Part shown: positions 7,825 through 16,048 of the stretch, in pieces
Layout: every line of letters starts with the position of its first letter
How positions within the stretch are numbered: the stretch's first letter is position 1
DNA from: Aldehydirespirator sp965200005
Lineage (GTDB): Bacteria; Actinomycetota; Acidimicrobiia; Acidimicrobiales; Aldehydirespiratoraceae
Direction of reading: 5' to 3'
DNA length: 64,000 nt
Assembly: GCA_965200005.1 (NCBI GenBank)
Contig: OZ241331.1
Location: forward strand, 2,976,001-3,040,000
Notes under the pieces: generated by a model
What the model saw: only the letters and a program-made list of their open reading frames with translations
The model's database searches: none
What the model was told of the DNA's origin: nothing
Position numbers and translations under genes: made by a program

Positions 7825-8696
7825 CGCCGCACCCCAGGGCCGTCAAGAGTCACCACAGGCAGTCCCCACTCCCCTGCCTGCCAGTCGGATTCGATCCAGG
7901 TGTGTTCGGCCGCAAAGCAGGGTGGTGTACGCCGGTCATCGTCTTGAAGTTCGCCTGCCAGGTAGTTGAGGAAGTACATATTGGCACTCGGACAGGTAAC
8001 CGTGGTGTGGTATCCCTTCGGGACTAAAACGAGATCGCCGTCATGTACCACCATCACGTCCTCATAGCTCTCGTCATGGCGCCAGTTGCGGTGGTGCCCA
8101 TAGCCTTCGGGCCGGTCGAGGCAGAAGTAATAGATCTCCTCTAGATACGGTGAGCCTTCACGACCGTCGTGACAGTGCGGGGGCCACGCCGCCCAGGTTC
8201 CACGCGGGATGTACACCTCATAGAGGATCAGCCGCTCAGCCGGCAGCGGATAAGCCAGGGAGTGGATGACTTGCCGGTGTGCCTGGCCGCCGCCTCGGAT
8301 CTCGCTGCGCATCTCGGCGGGTTCAAACACTCTGAACGGGTACCGGCCCTCCGCAGGCGCCGAACCTACGGTTGCTCGAAGGCTCGAATCCGTTTCAAGC
8401 TCGAACTCGGTGCCCGGAGGTACGTATACGACCCGACCCATCTGATCAAACACAGACGAACGCTCAAGTTCGACGGTGTTTCTGGATTCTGGTGTGTTCA
8501 CATGGACTCGACCGCTACCAGAGATTGACACGATCGCTGTCTCACGATCGGATCGACAGTCACGCCAGGTCTCATCAGGCGTAATGTCGATCACGGAGAA
8601 CTCGACGTACTGCCATGAAGCTGTCTCCGGTGTGATGTGTTGGATGCGCCCCGGGCCGGGTGTGGCGCGTCTTAACGACGTGGACGTACCTGTCAT
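7821..8696 (-). CDS. iolB: 5-deoxy-glucuronate isomerase
   Basis: A 291-aa bicupin that converts 5-deoxy-glucuronate, the IolD product, to 2-deoxy-5-keto-gluconate. The family block WPPHCHDGREGSPYLEEIYY carries the metal ligands (two His and a Glu), and a second conserved stretch is DGDLVLVPKGYHTTV with another His. The length matches the usual 270-300. It overlaps the aldolase gene by 4 nt and follows the RmlD-like gene by 45 nt. Its position near the end of the operon, far from iolC and iolD, indicates an operon assembled or interrupted by the modification sub-module. Confidence 0.95.
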   Translation of the reverse strand: MTGTSTSLRRATPGPGRIQHITPETASWQYVEFSVIDITPDETWRDCRSDRETAIVSISGSGRVHVNTPESRNTVELERSSVFDQMGRVVYVPPGTEFELETDSSLRATVGSAPAEGRYPFRVFEPAEMRSEIRGGGQAHRQVIHSLAYPLPAERLILYEVYIPRGTWAAWPPHCHDGREGSPYLEEIYYFCLDRPEGYGHHRNWRHDESYEDVMVVHDGDLVLVPKGYHTTVTCPSANMYFLNYLAGELQDDDRRTPPCFAAEHTWIESDWQAGEWGLPVVTLDGPGVRR

Positions 8697-8741
8697 GCTT
8701 GTAACTGCTCCTGTGTTTGTTTGGCCACCCTCATTGCAGGA

Positions 8742-9710
8742 TCACACTGGAGCAAGTGTCGCTGTCTGATGTTCGTGGCGGAAGCGTCGCATCAGTTCTC
8801 GTATTGAGGGTGGCTCGTAATCGAGTAATTGTCGGGTGCGACCGACTGTGAGACTCGTGTCGTATGGGATAGCGAACCGTCCCACTGCACCATCCGCGGA
8901 CGTGTCCGGCGGCACGCTCTCAAGCAGGTCTTCATCCAGACCAAACACTTCACATGCGATCTTTGCGAGTTGCATCCTGCCAGCGGACTCACAACTGCAA
9001 CAGTGAAACACGCCAGAGGCGTCATTGTGGGATGCGATACGCCACATGACCTCGGCACATTCGCTTGCCAGTGATGGTGAAGCAAACATGTTTATGTCTG
9101 ATGACTCCCAGACACCGAAACTCTGGCCAGCTTCAAGAGCATCAACTACTGAGGTCACGAAGTAGCCGAATCCACCATCCTGTGTGCGTGGCACCGAGTC
9201 TCGCAGCCAGTGTGTACCGCTCACAGCCGATACTCGCGCCACAGCACCACGTCTTGCCACCAGTGTCACTACCTGCTCGCTCGCCATCTTGAGCACACCG
9301 TAATAGTTAATGGGGTTAGGCAGTGTCTGTTCATCTGCCCCACGCTGAGTGCCATCAAAAACCCAGTCGGTCGACACCAGTATGATCTTCGCTCCGATTT
9401 CATTGGCGGCATCTACGAGCGTCTTGGTCGTGCCCACATAGCTACGCCAGGCAAGATCGCGATTTTCATACATAGCATTGAAGTCATTGAGGATCATCGA
9501 GTGAACGATCACATCCGGGTTGAAGTTTGCAATGCTAGCGCGCACCGAGGTTGCCTCACATAGGTCAAGTTTCTCGGTTGTAAATCCCGGTGTTTGTGTA
9601 GGCACAAAGTTATGAACCGGACAATGTACCGTGGCATTGTGACGCTCAGCGAACACTTTGATTATGTTTGAACCGATAAAGCCAGTCCCACCAGTGACAT
9701 AAGCACGCAC
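8742..9710 (-). CDS. RmlD-like NAD(P)-dependent epimerase/reductase
   Basis: A 322-aa extended SDR. It has the nucleotide-binding GGTGFIGSN at the N-terminus, then DVIVHSMILND, the LVSTDWVFDGTQ block typical of the RmlD sugar-nucleotide-reductase group, and a catalytic YYGVLKMASE (YxxxK). The C-terminal half resembles RmlD substrate-binding domains. dTDP-rhamnose synthesis genes are absent, so the true substrate is probably a polyol or sugar acid of the inositol route, which is an inference from context. It sits between iolB and iolG on the same strand with gaps of 45 and 32 nt. The base composition looks slightly more A+T rich than its neighbours, compatible with separate acquisition. Confidence 0.85.
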   Translation of the reverse strand: MRAYVTGGTGFIGSNIIKVFAERHNATVHCPVHNFVPTQTPGFTTEKLDLCEATSVRASIANFNPDVIVHSMILNDFNAMYENRDLAWRSYVGTTKTLVDAANEIGAKIILVSTDWVFDGTQRGADEQTLPNPINYYGVLKMASEQVVTLVARRGAVARVSAVSGTHWLRDSVPRTQDGGFGYFVTSVVDALEAGQSFGVWESSDINMFASPSLASECAEVMWRIASHNDASGVFHCCSCESAGRMQLAKIACEVFGLDEDLLESVPPDTSADGAVGRFAIPYDTSLTVGRTRQLLDYEPPSIRELMRRFRHEHQTATLAPV

Positions 9711-9742
9711 GCTGATATTCCCTTCGTTCCGGACCGCTTGTG

Positions 9743-10753
9743 TTAGCCGATCTCCGAAACAGAGACCGGTCGGCCAAGCTTCACTGAACGCCAGGCTGCC
9801 AGGCCCATCACCAGCGGCGCACGGCCGTCTTCAAGTGTCACCGGTGACGGCGCCCCGTTCGCCGCCGCCACAAACGCATCCCACTCAGACAGATACGACT
9901 GGGTGTATCGCTCGAGGAAGAAGTACGGCAGTTTCGGACCTTCAAGCCCCGCTGGACCCCAATACGAGGTCGGCGCGTCCGAAGGATTGTCCGAGGCAGC
10001 CATGCCCGCAGACCCGAACGCTTCAACTCGCTGGTCATAGCCGTAGGTGGCTCGGCGACTGTTGTCGATGACGGTGATCGCCCCGCAGGCGTGGGTGACG
10101 ACCACTACTGCAGTATCGAGGTCGCCTGCTTCGCCTATCGCAGGATCGACTCTCACGCCACCGGTGGCATAAACCTCAACTGCTTCGGATCCCGTCACGA
10201 ATCGGGCCATATCAAAGTCGTGGATCGTCATGTCACAGAAAATCCCGCCGGAGACCTTGATGTAGGCGATTGGTGGAGGATCAGGGTCACGGCTTGAGAT
10301 TCTCACCAGATGCACATCACCAACATCGCCTTGCGCCACCCGCTCACGCACACGGCGGTGAGCTGGGTCAAAACGGCGGTTGAAACCAACCTGGGCCACG
10401 ATGCCTGCGGCCTGAGCAGCTGCTATCCCCCGATCGACCTCGGCTAGGTCTAGCGACAGCGGTTTCTCCACGAATACTGCCTTGCCCGCTTCAGCCGCCT
10501 GCACCAACAAGTCAATGTGGGTATCGGTCGAGCTACAGATCGCTACGGCATCAACATCGCTCGAGCCGATCAACTCGGCGGCACTGCTCGCCTGAGGAAC
10601 ACCAAAGTTGGCAGCCACTGCCGCAGCCGCATCTGAGACCACGTCATACACGCCTGCAAGCGAGGCACCCTGCACACGACGAGCGAGATACTCGGCATGC
10701 ATGACCCCGATGCGCCCGCACCCAAGCAGCCCAACCCGCAAAATCTCACTCAC
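9743..10753 (-). CDS. iolG: Inositol 2-dehydrogenase (Gfo/Idh/MocA family)
   Basis: A 336-aa NAD-dependent dehydrogenase that oxidises myo-inositol to scyllo-inosose, the entry step. The Rossmann motif is VGLLGCGRIGVMHAEYL, the conserved catalytic region is FVEKPLSLDL, then VGFNRRFDPAHRRVRE. The active-site block is GGIFCDMTIHDFDMARF with the conserved Asp and His. These match IolG better than the other Gfo/Idh protein in the operon (16049-17224). It follows the CoA-transferase remnant by about 56 nt and precedes the RmlD-like gene. Confidence 0.92.
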   Translation of the reverse strand: MSEILRVGLLGCGRIGVMHAEYLARRVQGASLAGVYDVVSDAAAAVAANFGVPQASSAAELIGSSDVDAVAICSSTDTHIDLLVQAAEAGKAVFVEKPLSLDLAEVDRGIAAAQAAGIVAQVGFNRRFDPAHRRVRERVAQGDVGDVHLVRISSRDPDPPPIAYIKVSGGIFCDMTIHDFDMARFVTGSEAVEVYATGGVRVDPAIGEAGDLDTAVVVVTHACGAITVIDNSRRATYGYDQRVEAFGSAGMAASDNPSDAPTSYWGPAGLEGPKLPYFFLERYTQSYLSEWDAFVAAANGAPSPVTLEDGRAPLVMGLAAWRSVKLGRPVSVSEIG

Positions 10754-10809
10754 GCCGCATTCTTAACTCCCACGGCCGATACGTCCATCGACGGGTAACG
10801 CTAACCGGA

Positions 10810-11274
10810 TCAACTCGTGTGGCTCAGCCACTCCCGAGCAACCTGCTGGCGATGGGCGCCAAGTGCTGGTGGATCACGTCTGACATCGAATGCTGAAACC
10901 TCATCAAAGCCAAGACCGAGTCGATCAAGCGCTCCCGGCCGGAAGTTCTCCACCAACACATCAGATACAGCCACGAGTTCCTTCATGAACTCTAAGTCAG
11001 TGTCGCTCTTGAGGTTGAGCATGATGCTGCGTTTGTTGCGATTGAGAGATGCGAAGTTGTGGCTGTAGTCGGCACCGTCTGCGCCACTCTCAAGTGGTGG
11101 CCAGCCTCGCATCATGTCACCGCCCGGTGGTTCGATCTTGACCACATCTGCGCCTAAGTCGCCGAGCAACATTCCCACGAACGGTGCCGAGGCAACGTGA
11201 GCGACTTCTAGGACTCTCAGGTCATGGAGTGGTGCGGGTCGAGAGTCGTGAGACGGCTCTCCCGCAAGTTTCAC
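10810..11274 (-). pseudogene. Class III CoA-transferase (CaiB/BaiF) remnant with internal deletion
   Basis: The first 130 or so residues are a normal CaiB/BaiF N-terminus: LRVLEVAHVASAPFVGMLL, DLGADVVKIEPP, LNRNKRSIMLNLKS, VLVENFRPGALDRLGLG. Intact members are about 380-400 aa. Here the text jumps at about position 10886 to RRDPPALGAHRQQVAREWL, which resembles the extreme C-terminus of the family. About 230 codons, including the region of the catalytic Asp (Asp169 in formyl-CoA transferase), are missing, apparently by an in-frame deletion. It is coupled to the cupin gene by a 4-nt ATGA overlap. The protein is unlikely to be an active transferase. Confidence 0.8.
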
Positions 11275-11813
11275 GTCGCAGAAGCCATGAAGCGGCGTTG
11301 CTCTTCAAAGCGCTTGCGGACGCTTTCGCTATCTAGAGGCCGTTCTACCATTGACTCAATGTCCCACTCGCTTCGTGACTCGGTGAGAAATGGCCCGCCA
11401 TACACGTGAATCGCACCTGTCAGTCGTGCTAGTGGATTGTGGACGGAGTGAATTGCGCTCTTTCCCAACACGATGGTGTCGCCGGCATCAACGCTGCGGC
11501 CTCCCGAAGACACGATGCCTAAGTCGTTGCGCCGGTATAGCTGGTTGTCTTCACGGCCGCCGTAGATCCCGATGCACGCCCACATCCGATGGTCATGAGG
11601 TTGAAGGTAGGCCCGAGGCCCCCAGACAACGTTCATGATGGTGAGTTCGTCAGAGGAAAACATCGGTTCGATAACGGGAAGCGTCGGTTCGGGAACAGCC
11701 AACCGCAGGTCCGCCGGACTCGCCACCGCCCGCTCAACTTCTTCCTTGACAGCAGTGACTCCTCCATCGGTGGCGGCTTGGCAGATCCGTTGAATTAAGC
11801 CTTCAAGGGTCAC
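11271..11813 (-). CDS. Cysteine-dioxygenase-like cupin
   Basis: A 180-aa single-domain cupin. A helical N-terminus of about 40 residues precedes the beta-barrel. The metal-binding positions are H73 and H75 (QPHDHRMW) and H122 (SAIHSVHNP), the three-His arrangement of cysteine dioxygenase-type iron enzymes; E88 lies nearby. The segment MNVVWGPRAYLQPHDH is typical of the CDO-like group. It lies 3 nt downstream of the desaturase-Rieske gene and overlaps the CoA-transferase remnant. The substrate is not evident; a thiol or a small oxygenated acid is possible. Location in the inositol operon argues for a step in breakdown of a modified substrate. Confidence 0.8.
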   Translation of the reverse strand: MTLEGLIQRICQAATDGGVTAVKEEVERAVASPADLRLAVPEPTLPVIEPMFSSDELTIMNVVWGPRAYLQPHDHRMWACIGIYGGREDNQLYRRNDLGIVSSGGRSVDAGDTIVLGKSAIHSVHNPLARLTGAIHVYGGPFLTESRSEWDIESMVERPLDSESVRKRFEEQRRFMASAT

Positions 11814-11816
11814 AGA

Positions 11817-13283
11817 TTAACTTCGCTTCATCTTGACGGGTTCTAGGCGGGAGACGAGTCTTCCGCTGCGGACTGCTATGTCGTAGAGCTGGATTGGTTT
11901 GGTTGCGGGGCGTCGTAATGCTTCGCCGGTTCGCAAGTCGAAACGTCCGTTGTGTTTCGGGCATTCGATGACACACCCCAGCACCGCGCCATCACCTAGA
12001 TGCGCGCGACCATGAGTACACAAGCCCTCACTCAGCACGAACTCAGAGCCATTGGAGGCCTGATCTCCCGGACAGTCGGTGGGGTCGATCCGGTATAGCG
12101 CGTAGGTGGAATCATCTCGATCAACTCTTCGCACTGAACCTGTCTCAAGACTCTCTGCGGCTCCTAGATCAAACACTCCATCATGGCGATCACCAGCCCA
12201 GGCAGTCACGCCGGTGTCAACAAAAGCTCGCTCTTCAGTCCCCGCGGGAACGTCACGCGCCTCGTCATAGCCGGGGTCGCTCTGCTGCTTCTTTAGGGTG
12301 CCCAGGATCTTGCGGTAAGCGGCAATCGTCGAGGTTTGCGGTGGTGCTAGGTGTGCTTTGACTTCCTCATGTAAAGCGGGCAAAGCGTAATAGGGAACTG
12401 TCGGAAAGAGGTGATGTTCTACGTGATAATTCATGTTGGAATACAGGAACCGGAACACTGGGTTCATGTAGACCGTGCGAGTGTTGAGGCGGTGATCCAG
12501 CACGTCTTCACGTAATCCGGCGTGCTGAGTTAGAGCAAAGAAGACCATCAACCATGCCCCATACACCGTTGGCAAACCGATGTAGAGCGCTGGCAGGATT
12601 GACGATATTGCAATACACCAGATGGCAGTTCCTAGCAGTATTGCCACGTATGCACGGGACTCCCATTTGAGTTTGGGTAGCTCATCTTCGGGGATGAAGT
12701 CACGAGCGTCGTCGTCAATCACTCCCAATGCATGCTTGAGTGTGCGCCACATCGCCTTGGGAACGTTGACCACCGGGACAAACAACCCAACCACAGCAGG
12801 CCATTTCACAGCACGCGGGAACAGTATCTCAGGATCTCTCCCCACAACGATTGTGTCTGTGTGATGGCGCACATGTGACCAGCGCCACAACGTTGGCTGT
12901 CGCAACAACATGAACGATGCCAAGTAGTACACAACATCATTAAGCCAGCGGGTACGGAAAGCGGTTCCATGCCCGCACTCGTGCCAGCGTGAGTCACCGG
13001 CACCGCCATAGAGAGCGCCATAAACCATAAATGCCGGGAGTGCCCACCAGCTACCCCACGCCACATATGCGAGATAGCCCGAGACTGCCAACAATCCCAA
13101 CCAAAGCAACGTGTCACGTGCCGCCCGGGAGTTGTTTCGCACTTGCAACTCTCGCAGTCGCTCACTGCTGATTGGCGGGGTGAACCATTGAGCATCTACC
13201 AATCCGCGCTCAACAGCGAGGCGGGAATCTGCCCCCGTTAACCCATAGTCACGTTCAAGCGCAAGAGGAGTTGTCTGGGTCAT
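11817..13283 (-). CDS. Fused membrane desaturase/hydroxylase and Rieske ferredoxin (MocD-MocE-like)
   Basis: 488 aa from ATG 13283; an upstream in-frame start at 13346 would read into the preceding gene. Residues 55-95 and about 210-255 are hydrophobic membrane regions. The di-iron histidine boxes are HECGH (101-105), HVRHH (137-141) and HVEHH (287-291). After a linker (about 330-380) a Rieske [2Fe-2S] domain has C422-x-H424 and C441-x-x-H444 (LCTHGRAHLG and ECPKHNGRFD). Rhizopine catabolism uses MocD (this oxygenase type), MocE (a Rieske ferredoxin) and MocF (a reductase) to demethylate an O-methyl inosamine before it enters the inositol pathway. The fusion in an iol operon suggests a similar oxidative demethylation. 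No MocF is present here. An alkane- or fatty-acid-directed role remains possible. Confidence 0.85.
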   Translation of the reverse strand: MTQTTPLALERDYGLTGADSRLAVERGLVDAQWFTPPISSERLRELQVRNNSRAARDTLLWLGLLAVSGYLAYVAWGSWWALPAFMVYGALYGGAGDSRWHECGHGTAFRTRWLNDVVYYLASFMLLRQPTLWRWSHVRHHTDTIVVGRDPEILFPRAVKWPAVVGLFVPVVNVPKAMWRTLKHALGVIDDDARDFIPEDELPKLKWESRAYVAILLGTAIWCIAISSILPALYIGLPTVYGAWLMVFFALTQHAGLREDVLDHRLNTRTVYMNPVFRFLYSNMNYHVEHHLFPTVPYYALPALHEEVKAHLAPPQTSTIAAYRKILGTLKKQQSDPGYDEARDVPAGTEERAFVDTGVTAWAGDRHDGVFDLGAAESLETGSVRRVDRDDSTYALYRIDPTDCPGDQASNGSEFVLSEGLCTHGRAHLGDGAVLGCVIECPKHNGRFDLRTGEALRRPATKPIQLYDIAVRSGRLVSRLEPVKMKRS

Positions 13284-13290
13284 TGAACGC

Positions 13291-14145
13291 CTAAACCGAG
13301 GGTTGAGGCAGAAGACCCAGTTCGGCTTCCGGCCAGACCGGGGCACCCGTGCCGATCACCGTCTGATCCCAGTCGACCACAGCGCCTGTCATCATCCCCG
13401 ACTCTGCAGTAGCGAGATGCACAATCGTGCGAGCGATCTCGTTCGGCTTAATCAACCTCCCGAAAGGCACCTTGGCCTCCGCTTGCTCAAGCCAATCATC
13501 GTCTGCTCCATCAAAGCGGCGTTGAATCACGTCTTCGTTTGGCGTGTCCATCCAACCTGGGCACAACAGGTTGACCCTGATCCGATGTCGCATCAGCGAG
13601 AACGCCAGGTTGCGGGTCATCGCCACCAAAGCCCCTTTCGAGGTGGAATAGGGCAGCAGTCGCGGAGGCCCGCCGCGCCCCGCTACCGAGCCAATCAACA
13701 CCATTGCACCTTCGACGCGCTCTCGTGCCATGATCCGTGCCACTCCACCAGCAAGCAATCCCGGTGCTCGCACGTTGATCGCCAGCATGGCGTCCCACAA
13801 CTGAGGAGTACTGTCCCAGACAGAACCTCGATGCGTAATGGCAGCGCAGTTTATGAAGGCATTGCAGGTGCCGAAGGTGTCATCAACAGCACTGATGGCC
13901 GATTCACAAGCATCACTTGAAGCTAGATCAGCAGAGCAGAACTCGACCTGACACTGATCGTTCCGCAGGCTTGCAGCTGCAGCTTGGCCCTTGTCGACAT
14001 CACGGGCCACGAGCATCAAGCCCGCCGCTCCCTCATCCGCGAGGCGTTGGGCAACCGCGTAGCCAAGACCTTGTGAGCCCCCGGTGATCAAAGCAACGCC
14101 GTCCGCAAATGAAAGCGGTCTGCGAGAAGCTGAAGTGCGTCCCAT
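13291..14145 (-). CDS. Short-chain dehydrogenase/reductase
   Basis: A 284-aa classical SDR. It has the cofactor loop ALITGGSQGLGYAVA, FINCAAITHRG in place of the NNAG strand (NCAA), the catalytic Ser in LIGSVAGRGG, and Tyr/Lys in LLPYSTSKGALVAMTRN. LLCPGWMDTPNED follows. Lying between iolD (4 nt away) and the desaturase-Rieske gene (7 nt), it is clearly in the operon. Likely roles are oxidation of an inositol isomer or of the aldehyde/alcohol formed during modification of the substrate; the sequence does not decide. Confidence 0.9.
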   Translation of the reverse strand: MGRTSASRRPLSFADGVALITGGSQGLGYAVAQRLADEGAAGLMLVARDVDKGQAAAASLRNDQCQVEFCSADLASSDACESAISAVDDTFGTCNAFINCAAITHRGSVWDSTPQLWDAMLAINVRAPGLLAGGVARIMARERVEGAMVLIGSVAGRGGPPRLLPYSTSKGALVAMTRNLAFSLMRHRIRVNLLCPGWMDTPNEDVIQRRFDGADDDWLEQAEAKVPFGRLIKPNEIARTIVHLATAESGMMTGAVVDWDQTVIGTGAPVWPEAELGLLPQPSV

Positions 14146-14148
14146 GCC

Positions 14149-16029
14149 CTAAAGAACTAGTCGCTGAGCGGCGCGTCCCGCATCGAGAGTCGCTCGAGCC
14201 TCACGTACTGACTCTCTATCGCTCACTTCAGGCACACCAACCTCCCAGAACGAACCGCCTTCAGTCCAGCGATGTGGATGTGTCTGAAGCGCTATCACAT
14301 AGGTTCGATCTGAGCTCCTGGCTCGCTCAATTGCCGATTCGAGCTCACTAATCGAAGTGACAGTCTCGCTGTGACAACCCATCGAGGCGGCGTGTGCTGC
14401 GAAATCAACACTCTCGAGACGTTGCACTTTGCAGTCCCGCAACAGATTGTTAAACGATGCACCACCCTGGTTGACCTGTAGACGATCAATCACCGCAAAC
14501 CCACCATTGTCAGCGACGATCACAATCAACTTGTGACCGCTCAACACGCTGCTATAGAGGTCGCTGTTCATCATCAGATACGAGCCATCGCCTAACAACA
14601 CAATGATCTCGCGTTCGGGCATCGCCATCTTGGCACCCCAGGCACCCGAAATCTCATATCCCATACACGAATAGCCATATTCGCAATCAAAAGAATGAAC
14701 CGATGAGGCCCGCCACCCGTTCACCAACTCGCCCGGCAATCCCCCTGCTGCAGCGACCACATACGTGGACTCAACGGCCGCTCGATCAACTGCACCAACG
14801 ACCTGGGCATATGTCGGCAGGTGCTCATGAGGGTCGTCACTAGCTGTCACCGAAGATCCAAGCGCCACAGGAGCAGCGATCTTGTCAATATAAGCGTGAT
14901 ATTGCACGGTTTCTGATGCGGCTTTGGTCGACCAGTCCGCCGATGCGACATAGCCATCAAGCGCTCTGTCAAGTTCACGAAGCCCCTCACGAGCGTCTGC
15001 CACAAGCGGCACGCTCAAGTGTTTAGTCGCATCGAATCGAGCCGTGTTCAAACCAATAATCGTCGCAGACTCATCACCAAAGACAGTCCAAGAACCGGTC
15101 GTGAAGTCTTGCAATCTGGTGCCGATAGCAAGGATCACATCAGCGTCGGCTGCCATGGCATTAGCGGAAGTACAGCCGGTCACACCGATCGGGCCACAGT
15201 TGAGCCGATGATCGGCAGGCAGCGAAGTGCGACCTGCCGTGGTCTCCACGACCGGAATGTTGTGACGCAAAGCGAACTCGCTCAGCTGCTGTTCGGCAAG
15301 CGACCAGCGAACCCCTCCCCCGGCGATGATCAACGGTCGCCTCGCGCCATGAAGTAACGCTGCGGCTCGCTGCAACTCACCTATATCAGGACGGGGACGT
15401 CGGATCTGCTGAATCGTCTCGTCAAAGAACCGCGCCGGAAGGTCAAATGCCTCGGCTTGCACATCCTGAGGCAATGCAATGAACGCCGGCCCGCAGTCCG
15501 CTGGATCGAGCATCGTGTTCACAGCATTCGGCAGCGATTGCACCACCTGTTCGGGTGTGGTGATGCGATCCCAATACCGCACCACCGGTCTAAAGGCATC
15601 GTTGACTGTCGTAGACGGAGACCCAAAATGTTCGACCTGCTGCAGCACCGGGTCAACGATGCGATGGTTGAACGTGTCACCGGCAATCAACAGCAGTGGC
15701 AGACGGTTAGCCAACGCTACTGCGGCTGCGGTGACCATGTTGGTGGCACCTGGGCCAATCGAGCTCGTCGCCACCATGATCCGCCGCCGCTTAGCAGCTC
15801 GGGCAAATCCACAGGCGGCGAGCGCCATGCCCTGTTCGTTCTGGCCCCTCCAAGTCGGGAGCAAATCTTGGGCCTGCTCAAGTTCATGCCCAAGGCAGGT
15901 CACGTTGCCGTGGCCAAATATGGCAAACACACCACCAAACAGCGGAACGGGTGTGCCGTCGATCTCGATCCGCTGCGCAGCAAGGTAGCGCACGATCGCA
16001 CCCGCTGTTGTGAGCCTCACGGTTTGCAC
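14149..16029 (-). CDS. iolD: 3D-(3,5/4)-trihydroxycyclohexane-1,2-dione hydrolase
   Basis: A 626-aa thiamine-diphosphate enzyme that opens the inositol ring to give 5-deoxy-glucuronate. The N-terminal pyrimidine-binding domain has the activating Glu65 in GQNEQGMALAACGFA and TSSIGPGATNMVTAAA. The central domain is about residues 210-350. The ThDP-Mg motif is GDGSY (480-484), continuing to VADNGGF near 507. The family-specific FAIFGHGNV (about 35-43) separates it from acetolactate synthases. It follows the second Gfo/Idh gene by 19 nt and is upstream of the SDR by 3 nt. Confidence 0.95.
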   Translation of the reverse strand: MQTVRLTTAGAIVRYLAAQRIEIDGTPVPLFGGVFAIFGHGNVTCLGHELEQAQDLLPTWRGQNEQGMALAACGFARAAKRRRIMVATSSIGPGATNMVTAAAVALANRLPLLLIAGDTFNHRIVDPVLQQVEHFGSPSTTVNDAFRPVVRYWDRITTPEQVVQSLPNAVNTMLDPADCGPAFIALPQDVQAEAFDLPARFFDETIQQIRRPRPDIGELQRAAALLHGARRPLIIAGGGVRWSLAEQQLSEFALRHNIPVVETTAGRTSLPADHRLNCGPIGVTGCTSANAMAADADVILAIGTRLQDFTTGSWTVFGDESATIIGLNTARFDATKHLSVPLVADAREGLRELDRALDGYVASADWSTKAASETVQYHAYIDKIAAPVALGSSVTASDDPHEHLPTYAQVVGAVDRAAVESTYVVAAAGGLPGELVNGWRASSVHSFDCEYGYSCMGYEISGAWGAKMAMPEREIIVLLGDGSYLMMNSDLYSSVLSGHKLIVIVADNGGFAVIDRLQVNQGGASFNNLLRDCKVQRLESVDFAAHAASMGCHSETVTSISELESAIERARSSDRTYVIALQTHPHRWTEGGSFWEVGVPEVSDRESVREARATLDAGRAAQRLVL

Positions 16030-16048
16030 TTTGCGTCTCCCCTAGCCA

